Counted from the stretch's first letter, positions 1 through 8,529 are shown. The stretch: DNA of 64,000 bases from Streptomyces stelliscabiei (GCF_014873495.1 NZ_JADBGF010000001.1:2294001-2358000); one strand, 5' to 3'. Numbers and translations are program-made. The notes: generated by a model from the letters alone, not told the origin.

Positions 1-448
1 CGTGGTGGAGGTAGCCCTCCAGCTTGTGGCCGCGTGAGTGGGCGACCATGCCGATGGCGCACTCGGTGATCGCGGCGCACTGCTCGTCCGTGGCGTGGCG
101 CGCGGCGAGGCCCGCGGCGATCGGTTCGACGGCGCCGCGCAGCACGGTGAGCGAGCGCAGCTGGCGGGGGCGGTCCGCGCCGGCCAGGCGCCAGCGGATG
201 ACCTGCGGGTCGTAGACGTTCCACTCGGCGGACGGGCGGACGATCACGCCGACCCGGCGGCGGGACTCGACCAGGTGCATGGACTCCAGGACGCGGACCG
301 CCTCCCGCATCACCGAGCGGGACACCTCGAAGCTCTGGGCGAGTTCGTCCGTGCGCAGCACGCTCCCGGGCGGGTACTCGCCCGCTGTGATCGCCGGTCC
401 GAGGGTTTCCAGTACTCGGCCGTGCAGCCCTCGGCCCGGTGTGGTCAT
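1..448 (-). CDS. gntR: GntR/FadR-family transcriptional regulator, probable gluconate repressor (C-terminus outside window)
   Basis: The reading frame runs off the left edge, so only about 149 N-terminal residues are present. Residues about 10-70 form a winged helix with the GntR signature (start MTTPGRGLHG, recognition segment VSRSVMREAVRVLES), followed by the start of an all-helical FadR-type (FCD) ligand domain. The gene is divergent from gluconokinase and the gluconate permease. Regulators of this type usually repress such operons and are released by gluconate or a phosphorylated derivative. The ATG at 446-448 is the first start before the helix-turn-helix. The gluconate assignment rests on the neighbours; the family assignment is firm. 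Confidence 0.85.
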   Translation of the reverse strand, partial: MTTPGRGLHGRVLETLGPAITAGEYPPGSVLRTDELAQSFEVSRSVMREAVRVLESMHLVESRRRVGVIVRPSAEWNVYDPQVIRWRLAGADRPRQLRSLTVLRGAVEPIAAGLAARHATDEQCAAITECAIGMVAHSRGHKLEGYLHH

Positions 449-490
449 GGGGATCAGGGTACGAGGAGGGGAGCGCGGAGAAAAAGTCAG

Positions 491-532
491 ACTTATTTGG
501 GTCGAGGGCTTGAATTCATCGTACTTATTGGG
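491..532. promoter_or_regulatory. Direct repeats in the gntR-gntK divergent promoter region
   Basis: ACTTATTTGGG (491-501) and ACTTATTGGG (523-532) repeat with starts 32 bp apart, about three helical turns. They lie in an A+T-richer 143-bp divergent intergenic region, the expected place for binding of the flanking GntR regulator. Binding is inferred from repeat, spacing and location. Confidence 0.4.
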
Positions 533-591
533 CTTCAGTGTCGTTGGCGTCGGGTGACGTCACAGATGTCGACGGAGGCAGCGAGGTAGTG

Positions 592-1110
592 ATGCGTACC
601 CCTCATGTCGTCGTGGTGATGGGCGTGGCAGGGACCGGGAAGACCACGATCGGACCCCTGCTCGCGGCCCGGCTCGGCGTTCCCTACGCCGAGGGCGACG
701 ACTTCCACCCCGAGGCCAACATCGCCAAGATGTCGGCCGGGACGCCGCTGGACGACGCGGACCGGGGGCCCTGGCTGGACGCCATCGGCGCGTGGGCCCA
801 CGGCCGGGACGGGCTCGGCGGGGTGGTGAGCTGTTCCGCGTTGAAGCGCGTGTACCGGGACCGGTTGCGGGCCGCCGCGCCCGGTGTGGTCTTCCTGCAC
901 CTCGCCGGTGACCGGGCGCTCATCGAGGACCGCATGTCGCACCGCCGGGGGCACTTCATGCCGACGGCGCTGCTCGACTCGCAGTTCGCCACGCTGCAGC
1001 CGCTGGAGGCGGACGAGGCGGGTGTCGCGGTCGACGTGTCGGGGTCGCCCGAGGAGATCGCCGAGCGGGCGGTCACCGCGCTGCGGGAGACCGGCCCGGC
1101 CGGGTCGTAG
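592..1110 (+). CDS. gntK: Gluconokinase
   Basis: ATP-dependent phosphorylation of D-gluconate to 6-phosphogluconate, feeding the pentose phosphate pathway in the cytoplasm. The 172-residue protein has the P-loop GVAGTGKTT at residues 11-19, then the GDDFHP segment and the SCSALKRVYRDRLR motif typical of GntK, within the normal family length of 160-180. I chose ATG 592 because GGAGG lies about 14 bp upstream with a further GAGG closer in, and because the P-loop follows at the usual distance; GTG 589 is an alternative. It precedes the permease by 83 bp and is divergent from gntR. Confidence 0.92.
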   Translation: MRTPHVVVVMGVAGTGKTTIGPLLAARLGVPYAEGDDFHPEANIAKMSAGTPLDDADRGPWLDAIGAWAHGRDGLGGVVSCSALKRVYRDRLRAAAPGVVFLHLAGDRALIEDRMSHRRGHFMPTALLDSQFATLQPLEADEAGVAVDVSGSPEEIAERAVTALRETGPAGS

Positions 1111-1193
1111 GGCCACCGCGGCCCAGCCCCCTCCTCCGCCCCTTTCTTCGCTTGCTTCCCCCCTCCCCCACCCTCTCCACTCAAGGACTCACC

Positions 1194-2591
1194 GTGACCG
1201 GACTCAACGTCGAGTTGCTGGCAGCGGACCCCGTCGAGCCGATCACCTCGGCGGGGCACGCGCAGCTGGGCATGGCCGTGCTGGCGGGCATCGCCGTGAT
1301 CGTCGTGCTCATCACCAGGTTCAAGGTGCACGCCTTCCTGGCGCTGACCATCGGCTCGCTCGCGCTGGGCGCGTTCGCCGGGGCGCCGCTGGACAAGGCG
1401 ATCGCGAGCTTCACCACCGGGCTCGGGGCGACCGTGGCCGGAGTGGGCGTGCTCATCGCGCTCGGTGCCATTCTCGGCAAGCTGCTGGCGGACTCGGGCG
1501 GCGCCGACCAGATCGTCGACACGATCCTCGCGAAGGCCGGCGGGCGGGCGATGCCGTGGGCGATGGTGCTGATCGCCTCCGTGATCGGGCTGCCGCTGTT
1601 CTTCGAGGTCGGGATCGTGCTGCTGATCCCGGTGGTGCTGATGGTCGCCAAGCGCGGCAACTACTCGCTGATGCGCATCGGGATCCCGGCTCTCGCCGGT
1701 CTGTCCGTCATGCACGGGCTGATCCCGCCGCACCCCGGTCCCCTGGTCGCCATCGACGCGGTGCGGGCCGATCTGGGCGTCACGCTGGCGCTGGGGCTGC
1801 TGGTGGCGATACCGACCGTGATCATCGCCGGGCCGCTGTTCTCGAAGTACGCCGCGCGCTGGGTGGACGTGCCCGTCCCCGAGCGCATGATCCCCGCGCG
1901 CGCCTCGGAGGAGCTGGAGAAGCGACCGGGGTTCGGCGCGACCGTCGCGACCATGCTGCTGCCGGTGGTGCTGATGCTGGCCAAGGCGCTGGTGGACATC
2001 GTCGTGGACGATCCCGAGCAGATGGTCCAGCGGGTCTTCGACGTGGCCGGCTCGCCGCTGATCGCGCTGCTCGCGTCCGTGATCGTGGGCATGTTCACGC
2101 TGGGGCGGGCGGCCGGGTTCACCAAGGAGCGGCTCGGGTCGACGGTCGAGAAGTCCCTCGCGCCCATCGCGGGCATCCTGCTGATCGTCGGCGCCGGTGG
2201 CGGGTTCAAGCAGACGCTCATCGACTCCGGGGTCGGGCAGATGATCCTGGAGATCTCCGAGGACTGGTCGATCCCCGCGCTCGTCCTGGCCTGGCTGATC
2301 GCGGTGGCGATCCGGCTGGCCACCGGCTCGGCCACGGTCGCCACGATCTCGGCGGCGGGGCTGGTGGCCCCGCTCGCCGCGGACATGTCGACCACGCACA
2401 CGGCCCTGCTGGTCCTCGCGATCGGCGCCGGCTCCCTCTTCTTCAGCCACGTCAACGACGCCGGGTTCTGGATGGTGAAGGAGTACTTCGGGATGACCGT
2501 CGGCCAGACCATCAAGACCTGGTCGGTGATGGAGACGATCATCTCGGTGGTGGCGGGGGCGATCGTGCTGCTGTTGTCGCTGGTGATCTAG
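1194..2591 (+). CDS. gntP: Gluconate:H+ symporter, GntP family
   Basis: Inner-membrane uptake of gluconate. The 465-residue protein is almost entirely hydrophobic helices with the GntP-type segments HGLIPPHPGP (about residue 175) and a C-terminal GAGSLFFSHVNDAGFW motif. Length is about 450-470 in the family. GTG 1194 is the start because AAGGA sits 6 bp upstream; the frame is open further upstream but gives a polar pyrimidine-encoded extension without a ribosome site. It is the last gene of the gntK-gntP unit and should share the gntR-controlled promoter. Confidence 0.9.
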   Translation: MTGLNVELLAADPVEPITSAGHAQLGMAVLAGIAVIVVLITRFKVHAFLALTIGSLALGAFAGAPLDKAIASFTTGLGATVAGVGVLIALGAILGKLLADSGGADQIVDTILAKAGGRAMPWAMVLIASVIGLPLFFEVGIVLLIPVVLMVAKRGNYSLMRIGIPALAGLSVMHGLIPPHPGPLVAIDAVRADLGVTLALGLLVAIPTVIIAGPLFSKYAARWVDVPVPERMIPARASEELEKRPGFGATVATMLLPVVLMLAKALVDIVVDDPEQMVQRVFDVAGSPLIALLASVIVGMFTLGRAAGFTKERLGSTVEKSLAPIAGILLIVGAGGGFKQTLIDSGVGQMILEISEDWSIPALVLAWLIAVAIRLATGSATVATISAAGLVAPLAADMSTTHTALLVLAIGAGSLFFSHVNDAGFWMVKEYFGMTVGQTIKTWSVMETIISVVAGAIVLLLSLVI

Positions 2592-2680
2592 GCGTACGCC
2601 CGGTACCACGGGGCGCTGGTGCGCCGGTGATCCGGGGGGTACGGGTGGTACGGGGCCGGGGCTCCCGGCTGTGTGCGGCG

Positions 2681-3304
2681 CTACGGCCGCCACAGCGGGT
2701 GTTCCCGGTCCGCCCATTCCCGGCTCACCGAGCCCGTGCGCAGGCCCCGGCGGGCCTCCGGGTCGCCCAGGGCCATGCCGATGTGGCCCGCCAGGACGAT
2801 CCCGATGGTCAGGGCCAGCCAGTCGTGGACGAAGGTCGCGCTGGTGCGCCACATCAGCGGGGTGAGGTGGGTGAACCACATCATCAGGCCCGTGGCGAGC
2901 ATGACGAGGGTGGCGCCGGCGATCCAGGAGGCGTAGAGCTTCTGGCCCGCGTTGAACTTGGCGGCGGGGCGTGCGCCCGGGGCGCGGCGGCGGGCGGCGC
3001 GGAGCCAGACGCGGTCGTGCGGGCCCCAGCGGTTCAGCCGGCCGAGGTCGGCGCGGAACGCGCGGGAGGCCAGGCCCGCGAGCACGGGGAGGGGCAGCAG
3101 CAGGCCGGCCCACTGGTGGACGGTCACCACGAGCGCCCGGCGGCCGACCAGTTCGGCGAGTGCGGGCACGTAGAGGCAGGCGGCCGTCACCACGCAGATG
3201 CCCATCAGGGCGGCCGTGGTGCGGTGGATCCAGCGTTCGGCGGCCGTGAAGCGGGCCACGCGGGCCTCCGCCAGGACGGGGGGTTCCTCAAGTCGTCGGT
3301 TCAT
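2681..3304 (-). CDS. Membrane cytochrome b subunit (cytochrome b561/FdhI-like)
   Basis: A 207-residue membrane protein with about four transmembrane helices and conserved histidines suited to bis-His heme ligation (H27 and H63 in the first two helices, two more in THLTPLMW..FVHDW and LAGHIGMALGD). This matches the small b-type cytochromes that carry electrons between the quinone pool and a molybdenum enzyme. The ATG at 3304 lies inside the last codons of the upstream oxidoreductase gene (17-bp overlap), so the two are translationally coupled and probably form one complex. Confidence 0.8.
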   Translation of the reverse strand: MNRRLEEPPVLAEARVARFTAAERWIHRTTAALMGICVVTAACLYVPALAELVGRRALVVTVHQWAGLLLPLPVLAGLASRAFRADLGRLNRWGPHDRVWLRAARRRAPGARPAAKFNAGQKLYASWIAGATLVMLATGLMMWFTHLTPLMWRTSATFVHDWLALTIGIVLAGHIGMALGDPEARRGLRTGSVSREWADREHPLWRP

Positions 3305-4061
3305 CGTCCCGCCCGTTCGATCGGCCGACCCACGCGTCGATGTCGTAGCCCCGCTCCTCCCAGTAGCCCGGCTCGACCTTCTCCGTGACCTCGATGCCGG
3401 AGAGCCATTTGGCGGACTTGTAGAAGTACATGGGAGCGACGTACAGGCGGACGGGGCCGCCGTGGTTGTGGGTGATGTCCTTGTCCTGCATGCGCAGGGC
3501 GACGAGGACGTCCGCGCGGCGGGCCTGTTCGAGGGTGAGGCTCTCGGTGTACGCCCCGTCGAAGCAGGTGAAACGGATGGCGCCCGCCGAGGAGCGGACC
3601 CCGGCCGCGTCCAGCAGCGCGGAGAGCCGTACGCCCTCGAACGGGGTGTCCGGGACGCGCCAACCGGTGACGCACTGGACGTCCTCGACCATTCGCGTCT
3701 GCGGGAGGGCCCGCAGGTCGGCGAGGGTGTACGAGGTGGGTCTGTCGACCAGGCCGCCGACGGTGAGGCGGTAGTCCTTCGCGGTCCTGCGGGGGACGGA
3801 CGCCGTCACCGAGTAGTAGCGGAAGCCGCCGCCGTTGGGGAGCAGACCGGTCAGGCCGGTGGGGTCCTTCTGGGCCGCCTCGCCGAGGAACGCCTCCATT
3901 CCGCGTTGGAGGACGGGGGCCGCGACCACGCCGAGGGCGCCGAGTCCGAGGGTGCCGAGGAGGACACGGCGGCCGATGGGCGCGCCGCGCCCCGGTCCCC
4001 CGTCCTCGTCTTCGGGGGGTTCCGCCGGCGCCTGCCGCGCCGTGGGCTGTTCGGGGTTCAC
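3288..4061 (-). CDS. Molybdopterin-dependent oxidoreductase, sulfite oxidase/YedY-like, membrane or Tat targeted
   Basis: A 257-residue protein with an N-terminal twin arginine GRRVLLG (about residue 30) followed by a hydrophobic stretch, then a sulfite-oxidase-fold molybdopterin domain. C130 in VEDVQCVTGW is the expected molybdenum ligand. The fold is single-domain with no dimerisation domain, as in YedY/MsrP. It overlaps the downstream cytochrome b gene, which likely supplies electrons. Start is GTG at 4059-4061. The substrate is not apparent; MsrP-like methionine sulfoxide reduction is one possibility. Confidence 0.85.
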   Translation of the reverse strand: MNPEQPTARQAPAEPPEDEDGGPGRGAPIGRRVLLGTLGLGALGVVAAPVLQRGMEAFLGEAAQKDPTGLTGLLPNGGGFRYYSVTASVPRRTAKDYRLTVGGLVDRPTSYTLADLRALPQTRMVEDVQCVTGWRVPDTPFEGVRLSALLDAAGVRSSAGAIRFTCFDGAYTESLTLEQARRADVLVALRMQDKDITHNHGGPVRLYVAPMYFYKSAKWLSGIEVTEKVEPGYWEERGYDIDAWVGRSNGRDDEPTT

Positions 4062-4154
4062 GTATTGATTCGAACATCCGCCGCCCCCGTCGGGCCAGCG
4101 ACGGCGGAGATTCGTCAGGATTCCGTAAGGCTCGGCGGGGCCGGCCTCTTCGGC

Positions 4155-5810
4155 TCAGCCCGTCGCCTTCGCCGCCGCCCGGCCCGCCGTGCGGCCGGAG
4201 AACAGGCAGCCGCCGAGGAACGTGCCCTCCAGGGAGCGGTAACCGTGCACACCGCCGCCGCCGAAGCCCGCGGCCTCGCCCGCCGCGTACACGCCCTCCA
4301 GCGGGTCGCCGCCCTCGGTGAGGACGCGGGAGGAGAGGTCGGTCTCCAGGCCGCCGAGGGTCTTGCGGGTCAGGATGTTCAGCCGGACGGCGATCAGCGG
4401 ACCCGCCTTGGGGTCGAGGATGCGGTGCGGGGTGGCGGTGCGGATGAGCTTGTCGCCGAGGTAGTTGCGGGCCCCCCGGATCGCCATCACCTGGAGGTCC
4501 TTGGTGAAGGGGTTGGCGACCTCCCGGTCCCGGGAGACGATCTCGCGGCGCAGTTCGGCCTCGTCGATCAGCGGTTCCTTCGTGAGCGCGTTCATGCCGC
4601 GGACGAGGGAGCCGAGGTCCTTCTCGACGACGAAGTCGACGCCCTTGTCCATGAAGGCCTTGACCGGCGCGGGCACGTCCGCGCGGGCCCGGATGAAGAC
4701 GTCCTTGACGGACTTGCCGGTCAGGTCGGGGTTCTGCTCGGAGCCGGAGAGGGCGAACTCCTTGCCGATGATCTTCTGGTCGAGCACGAACCAGGTGTAG
4801 TCGTACCCGGTCCTCATGATGTGCTCCAGCGTGCCCAGGGTGTCGAAGCCGGGGAACAGCGGGACCGGGAGCCGCTTGCCGCGGGCGTCCAGCCAGAGCG
4901 AGGACGGGCCGGGCAGGACGCGGATGCCGTGGTTCTCCCAGATGGGGTTCCAGTTCTGGATGCCCTCGGTGTAGTGCCACATCCGGTCGCGGTTGATGAG
5001 GTGGGCGCCCGCCTCCTCGGCGATGCCGAGCATCCGGCCGTCGACGTGCGCCGGCACGCCGGAGATCATCCTCTCCGGGGCCTTGCCGAGGCGCTGGGGC
5101 CAGTTGGCGCGGACGAGGTCGTGGTTGCCGCCGATGCCGCCGGAGGTGACGATCACGGCCTGGGCCTTCAGTTCGAAGGCGCCGGTGACGTTGCGGGTGC
5201 TGGGCTGGCCCCGCTCGATGGTCGACGGTTCCAGGATCTCGCCGGTGACGGTGTCGACGGCTCCCGCGCTGCGCGCGAGGCCGGTCACCCGGTGCCGGAA
5301 CTTCAGCTGGACGAGGCCCCGGGCCACACCCTCGCGTACCCGGCGCTCGAAGGGCTCCACGAGGCCGGGGCCGGTGCCCCAGGTGATGTGGAAGCGGGGG
5401 ACGGAGTTGCCGTGGCCGTTGGCGTCGTACCCGCCGCGCTCGGCCCAGCCGACCACCGGGAAGAACCGGACGCCCTGGCGGTGCAGCCAGGACCGCTTCT
5501 CGCCGGCCGCGAAGTCGACGTACGCCTCGGCCCACTTGCGCGGCCAGTGGTCCTCCTCGCGGTCGAAGGCGGCCGTGCCCATCCAGTCCTGGAGGGCGAG
5601 CGCGTGGCTGTCCTTGATGCGCAGGCGGCGCTGCTCGGGCGAGTCGACGAAGAAGAGTCCGCCGAAGGACCAGTGCGCCTGGCCGCCGATCGACTGCTCC
5701 GGCTCCTGGTCGAGGAGGATCACCTTGCGGCCCGCGTCGACGAGCTCCGCGGTCGCCGCGAGCCCCGCGAGGCCTGCCCCGATCACGATCACATCTGCGT
5801 CGTACGACAT
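4155..5810 (-). CDS. FAD-binding dehydrogenase (fumarate reductase/KsdD-like flavoprotein)
   Basis: A 551-residue protein. The N-terminus VIVIGAGLAGLAA (residues 7-19) is the dinucleotide-binding Rossmann motif, and GVYAAGEAAGFGGGG near residue 510 is the second FAD-contact segment of the succinate dehydrogenase/ketosteroid dehydrogenase superfamily. No signal peptide or heme motif is seen, so it is likely soluble and cytoplasmic. The sequence resembles the conserved actinobacterial 'putative FAD-binding dehydrogenase' group whose substrate is unknown. It begins at ATG 5810 directly behind a 12-bp perfect palindrome and lies 94 bp upstream of the molybdopterin gene on the same strand. Confidence 0.82.
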   Translation of the reverse strand: MSYDADVIVIGAGLAGLAATAELVDAGRKVILLDQEPEQSIGGQAHWSFGGLFFVDSPEQRRLRIKDSHALALQDWMGTAAFDREEDHWPRKWAEAYVDFAAGEKRSWLHRQGVRFFPVVGWAERGGYDANGHGNSVPRFHITWGTGPGLVEPFERRVREGVARGLVQLKFRHRVTGLARSAGAVDTVTGEILEPSTIERGQPSTRNVTGAFELKAQAVIVTSGGIGGNHDLVRANWPQRLGKAPERMISGVPAHVDGRMLGIAEEAGAHLINRDRMWHYTEGIQNWNPIWENHGIRVLPGPSSLWLDARGKRLPVPLFPGFDTLGTLEHIMRTGYDYTWFVLDQKIIGKEFALSGSEQNPDLTGKSVKDVFIRARADVPAPVKAFMDKGVDFVVEKDLGSLVRGMNALTKEPLIDEAELRREIVSRDREVANPFTKDLQVMAIRGARNYLGDKLIRTATPHRILDPKAGPLIAVRLNILTRKTLGGLETDLSSRVLTEGGDPLEGVYAAGEAAGFGGGGVHGYRSLEGTFLGGCLFSGRTAGRAAAKATG

Positions 5811-6127
5811 TCGAGGACGTCCTCTCGGGAACGGGTCGGGCGGTGGGTCGGGCGAAGGAGGGCAGGCCGAAGCGGGCCAGACACGGCCCCAGGCCTTGTT
5901 ACTGGCCGGTCAGCAGCTTTGGCACAGATCCTTCGGCAGAAGGAGTGACCTAGTCAACTGCCGAGGTGTGTCTCCTCCCACGGACAGGTTCCGGCGGGGG
6001 CGACTACAGTCGGTCGAATACGTATCGGGCCACCCGTCGGGGTACAAATCATCCTCCGTCCGGGATGCCTGGCGGATGCCCCTGGGGGTACCCGCCGTGG
6101 TCCGTCCGACGACCCGAGGTACTCCGC
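5811..6127. other. 317-bp divergent intergenic region
   Basis: This separates the FAD dehydrogenase (leftward) from the DMT transporter (rightward). GAGGACGTCCTC (5813-5824) is a 12-bp perfect palindrome overlapping the Shine-Dalgarno GAGG of the leftward gene, so it could hide the ribosome site or serve as an operator. A small hairpin CCTTCGGCAGAAGG lies near 5930-5943. No further gene with a believable start is seen. Confidence 0.45.
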
Positions 6128-7030
6128 GTGTCGGTTCTTGTTCTTCTTCTCGCCGTGAGCGCCGCCTGCTGTCTGGGCTTCGGCTTCGTCCTCCAGCAGC
6201 AGGCCGCCTCGCACGCCCCGCTGGGCGACTTCCTCTCGCCCCGGCTGCTGCTCGACCTGATCCGGGTGCCGCGCTGGCTCGGCGGCATCGGGCTGATGGT
6301 GTGCGGGATGGCACTGGGCGCGGTCGCGCTCGGCCGGGGCGAGGTCACCCTCGTGGAACCGCTCCTCGCGACCAACCTCCTCTTCGCGCTCGGCCTCTCC
6401 CGCCGGCAGACCCGTCAGCCGCTGGGCCGTCAGGGCTGGGCGGGGCTGGTGCTGCTCGCGGGCGGGGTCACCGCGTTCATCGTCGCCGGGCGGCCGGAGG
6501 GCGGGGCGGCGGTCGGCGGCCCCTTCCGGCAGTGGCTGATCATCGGCGTCATGGTGGGGCTCGCGCTGCTGCTCACGGCCTACGCGAAGCGGTCCCGGCT
6601 GAGTGCCGCGCCGGTCCTCCTGGCGGTCGCCGCCGGGCTGCTGTACGGCGTCCAGGACGCGCTCACCCGGGTCAGCGGGCAACTGTTCGGCGAGGGCGGC
6701 TGGGGCGGGCTGCTCACCTCGTGGCAGCCGTACGGGGTCGCTCTGCTCGGGGTGACCGGGCTCCTCCTCGTACAGAGCGCGTTCGAGACGGGGCCGCTGC
6801 GGATGTCGCTGCCCGCGCTGACCGCCGCGCAGCCGCTGGCGGGGATCGCGTGCGGGGTGGGGTTCCTGGGGGACCGGCTGCGGATGGACGCGGGCGCCCT
6901 CGCGTGGGAGGCGGCGGGGTTGGCGGGGGTTGTGGTGGGGGTGGTGCTTCTCGGGATGCATCCGGCGATGCCGTGCGGCTCCGCCGGGGGGCGGGAGGGT
7001 GGGGTGCGGGCCGGGGCGGGCGCCTCGTAG
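6128..7030 (+). CDS. DMT (drug/metabolite transporter) family membrane protein
   Basis: A 300-residue protein with about nine to ten hydrophobic segments arranged as two repeats of the EamA type. The open frame extends to 5966, but that part is polar and coded by sequence unlike the rest. I chose GTG 6128 because GAGG lies 8 bp upstream (6116-6119) and the first transmembrane helix VLVLLLAVSAACC starts immediately. The LVEPLLATNLLFALGLS segment is typical of actinobacterial DMT proteins. The substrate cannot be read from sequence. Confidence 0.8.
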   Translation: MSVLVLLLAVSAACCLGFGFVLQQQAASHAPLGDFLSPRLLLDLIRVPRWLGGIGLMVCGMALGAVALGRGEVTLVEPLLATNLLFALGLSRRQTRQPLGRQGWAGLVLLAGGVTAFIVAGRPEGGAAVGGPFRQWLIIGVMVGLALLLTAYAKRSRLSAAPVLLAVAAGLLYGVQDALTRVSGQLFGEGGWGGLLTSWQPYGVALLGVTGLLLVQSAFETGPLRMSLPALTAAQPLAGIACGVGFLGDRLRMDAGALAWEAAGLAGVVVGVVLLGMHPAMPCGSAGGREGGVRAGAGAS

Positions 7031-7102
7031 GTCGGGGGTGCGGGTGGGCGCCCTATAGGTCGGGGGTGCGGGCTGCGTGGCGGGTGCGGGTGGGTGGGGG
7101 TT

Positions 7103-7208
7103 GTTCGCGCAGTTCCCCGCGCCCCTGGAAAGCGCCGGGCTCGGCCCGTGGCGGCGCTGGGCGTGCGGTTTCCCGCGCCCCTCACAAGCGGCGGGCTGGG
7201 CCCGTGGC
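7103..7208. repeat. Streptomyces intergenic repeat, two tandem copies (GCGCAGTTCCCCGCGCCCCT family)
   Basis: Copy 1 (7103-7153) contains GCGCAGTTCCCCGCGCCCCT then GCCGGGCTCGGCCCGTGGCG. Copy 2 (7159-7208) contains GTGCGGTTTCCCGCGCCCCT then GGCGGGCTGGGCCCGTGGCG. The same core recurs as a long inverted repeat at 12493-12672. Just upstream, a GTCGGGGGTGCGGG unit is also duplicated (about 7030-7070). The element sits after the transporter gene and before the NUDIX gene, so a role in transcript termination or stability is plausible. Confidence 0.75.
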
Positions 7209-7254
7209 GTCGGTCGGTGACCCGTGGCCGGGGCGGCGCGTTCACAATGAGGTC

Positions 7255-7797
7255 ATGAGTGCCGCTGACGAGATTCTTGACATCGTGGATGAGGGCGACC
7301 GCGTCATCGGGCAGGTTCCGCGAGGGGAGGCGTATGCCCGGGGGTTGCGGCATCGGGCCGTGTTCGTGCTGGTCAGAGATGGGGACGGGCGGGTGTTCGT
7401 GCATCGCCGGACGGACACGAAGCTGATCTTCCCCTCGCTGTACGACATGTTCGTGGGCGGCGTCGTCGGGGCGGGCGAGTCCTACGACGACGCGGCCCTG
7501 CGCGAGGCCGAGGAGGAGCTGGGCGTCTCCGGGCTGCCCCGGCCCGCGCCGCTGTTCAAGTTCCTCTACGACGACGGGGCCCGGCGCACCTGGTGGTCGG
7601 CGGTGTACGAGGTCCGCTGCGAACTGCCGGTGGACCCGCAGACGGAGGAGGTCGCCTGGCACGGGTTCCTGACGGAGGCCGAGGTGGAGCGGCGGCTGGG
7701 CGAGTGGGAGTGGGTGCCGGACGGGGTGGCGGCGTACGAGCGGCTGAGGGCGAGGGGAAGCCGGGAGGCCGTTCTGGGCCCGGAAGCCGACCGGTAA
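7255..7797 (+). CDS. NUDIX hydrolase (IPP isomerase-like subgroup)
   Basis: A 180-residue cytoplasmic hydrolase acting on a nucleoside diphosphate linked to another moiety. The Nudix box runs from G69 to V91 (G-x5-E75-x7-R83-E84-x2-E87-E88-x-G90), with all metal-binding glutamates intact. The N-terminal DEILDIVDEGDRVIG and RHRAVFVLVRDGDGRVFVHRR segments match the subgroup often annotated as IPP-isomerase-like. ATG 7255 follows a weak GAGG. The stop is 10 bp before the next gene, so the DUF202 pair may be co-transcribed. Substrate unknown. Confidence 0.88.
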   Translation: MSAADEILDIVDEGDRVIGQVPRGEAYARGLRHRAVFVLVRDGDGRVFVHRRTDTKLIFPSLYDMFVGGVVGAGESYDDAALREAEEELGVSGLPRPAPLFKFLYDDGARRTWWSAVYEVRCELPVDPQTEEVAWHGFLTEAEVERRLGEWEWVPDGVAAYERLRARGSREAVLGPEADR

Positions 7798-7807
7798 TGT
7801 CCTACAC

Positions 7808-8200
7808 GTGATCGAATTTGCACGGAACGTCCGCCTCTGGTTCGCCCCCGGGGAGATCCGGGAGGAAGGCCGCACTCCCGACTACCGGTTCTCCCTGGCC
7901 AACGAGCGGACGTTCCTCGCCTGGCTGCGCACCTCGCTCGCCCTGATCGGCGGCGGTTTCGCGGTGGACCAGTTCCTGCCGGACCTGCGCTGGGGCTGGC
8001 GCGTCGGGCTCGCGCTGGTCCTGCTGGGCGCCGGGGTGCTGTGCGCGTTGCGGGCGGTCAACCACTGGGTGCGCTGCGAGCGGGCGATGCGACGCGGGGA
8101 GGACCTGCCGGTGTCCCGCTTCCCGGCGGTGCTCGGCATCCTCGTCGCGGTGGTGGCGGTCGCCATGGTCGCCGTGGTCCTGTTCCGGTGGGAGGGGTGA
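7808..8200 (+). CDS. DUF202 (YidH-like) inner membrane protein
   Basis: A 130-residue protein with a polar start, then the DUF202 signature FSLANERTFLAWLRTSLALIGGG (about residues 27-48) leading into three transmembrane helices. Start is GTG 7808, 10 bp after the NUDIX stop. The next gene, a second DUF202 protein, starts in a 4-bp GTGA overlap with this stop codon, so the two are coupled. Function is unknown; the family has no established biochemical activity that I know of. Confidence 0.85.
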   Translation: MIEFARNVRLWFAPGEIREEGRTPDYRFSLANERTFLAWLRTSLALIGGGFAVDQFLPDLRWGWRVGLALVLLGAGVLCALRAVNHWVRCERAMRRGEDLPVSRFPAVLGILVAVVAVAMVAVVLFRWEG

Positions 8201-8529
8201 GCCCGTCGTACCCCGCGACGGAGCCCGCCGATCGCGACCCCGGCCTCCAGCCCGAGCGCACCCGGCTCGCCTGGCGGCGTACGACCCTCGCGGGTGCCGT
8301 GGCCGCCGTACTCGCGGCGAAGTCCGCCCTGCACGGCGGCCCGTCCACGCCCGGCGTACTGGCCGCGGCCCTGTGCGCGGTGCTGTGGCTGGGCTTCCTG
8401 GCGCTCGCCCATCGCCGTATCCACACCCTGGCGGCCTCCCGCCCGCCGGTCCTCCCGCCCCGGGTCGCCACGACGGCCGTCCTGTGCGTGATCGCCCTCG
8501 CGGTGTGCGGCGCGGCCCTGGTGTTCTGA
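8197..8529 (+). CDS. Second DUF202 membrane protein
   Basis: A 110-residue protein with the shortened DUF202 motif LQPERTRLAWRRTTLAGAVAA (about residues 18-38) and three predicted membrane helices. GTG 8197-8199 overlaps the upstream stop TGA 8198-8200, giving translational coupling with the other DUF202 gene. A GGAGG lies at 8191-8195, unusually close. Two different DUF202 proteins made from one transcript suggests a hetero-oligomer; this is inference. Confidence 0.82.
   Translation: MSPSYPATEPADRDPGLQPERTRLAWRRTTLAGAVAAVLAAKSALHGGPSTPGVLAAALCAVLWLGFLALAHRRIHTLAASRPPVLPPRVATTAVLCVIALAVCGAALVF

Noticed and set aside
684..3113. An 809-codon minus-strand frame across gntK, gntP and the cytochrome gene
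   Set aside because: It spans three recognisable genes on both strands and encodes low-complexity Arg/Pro/Gly sequence.
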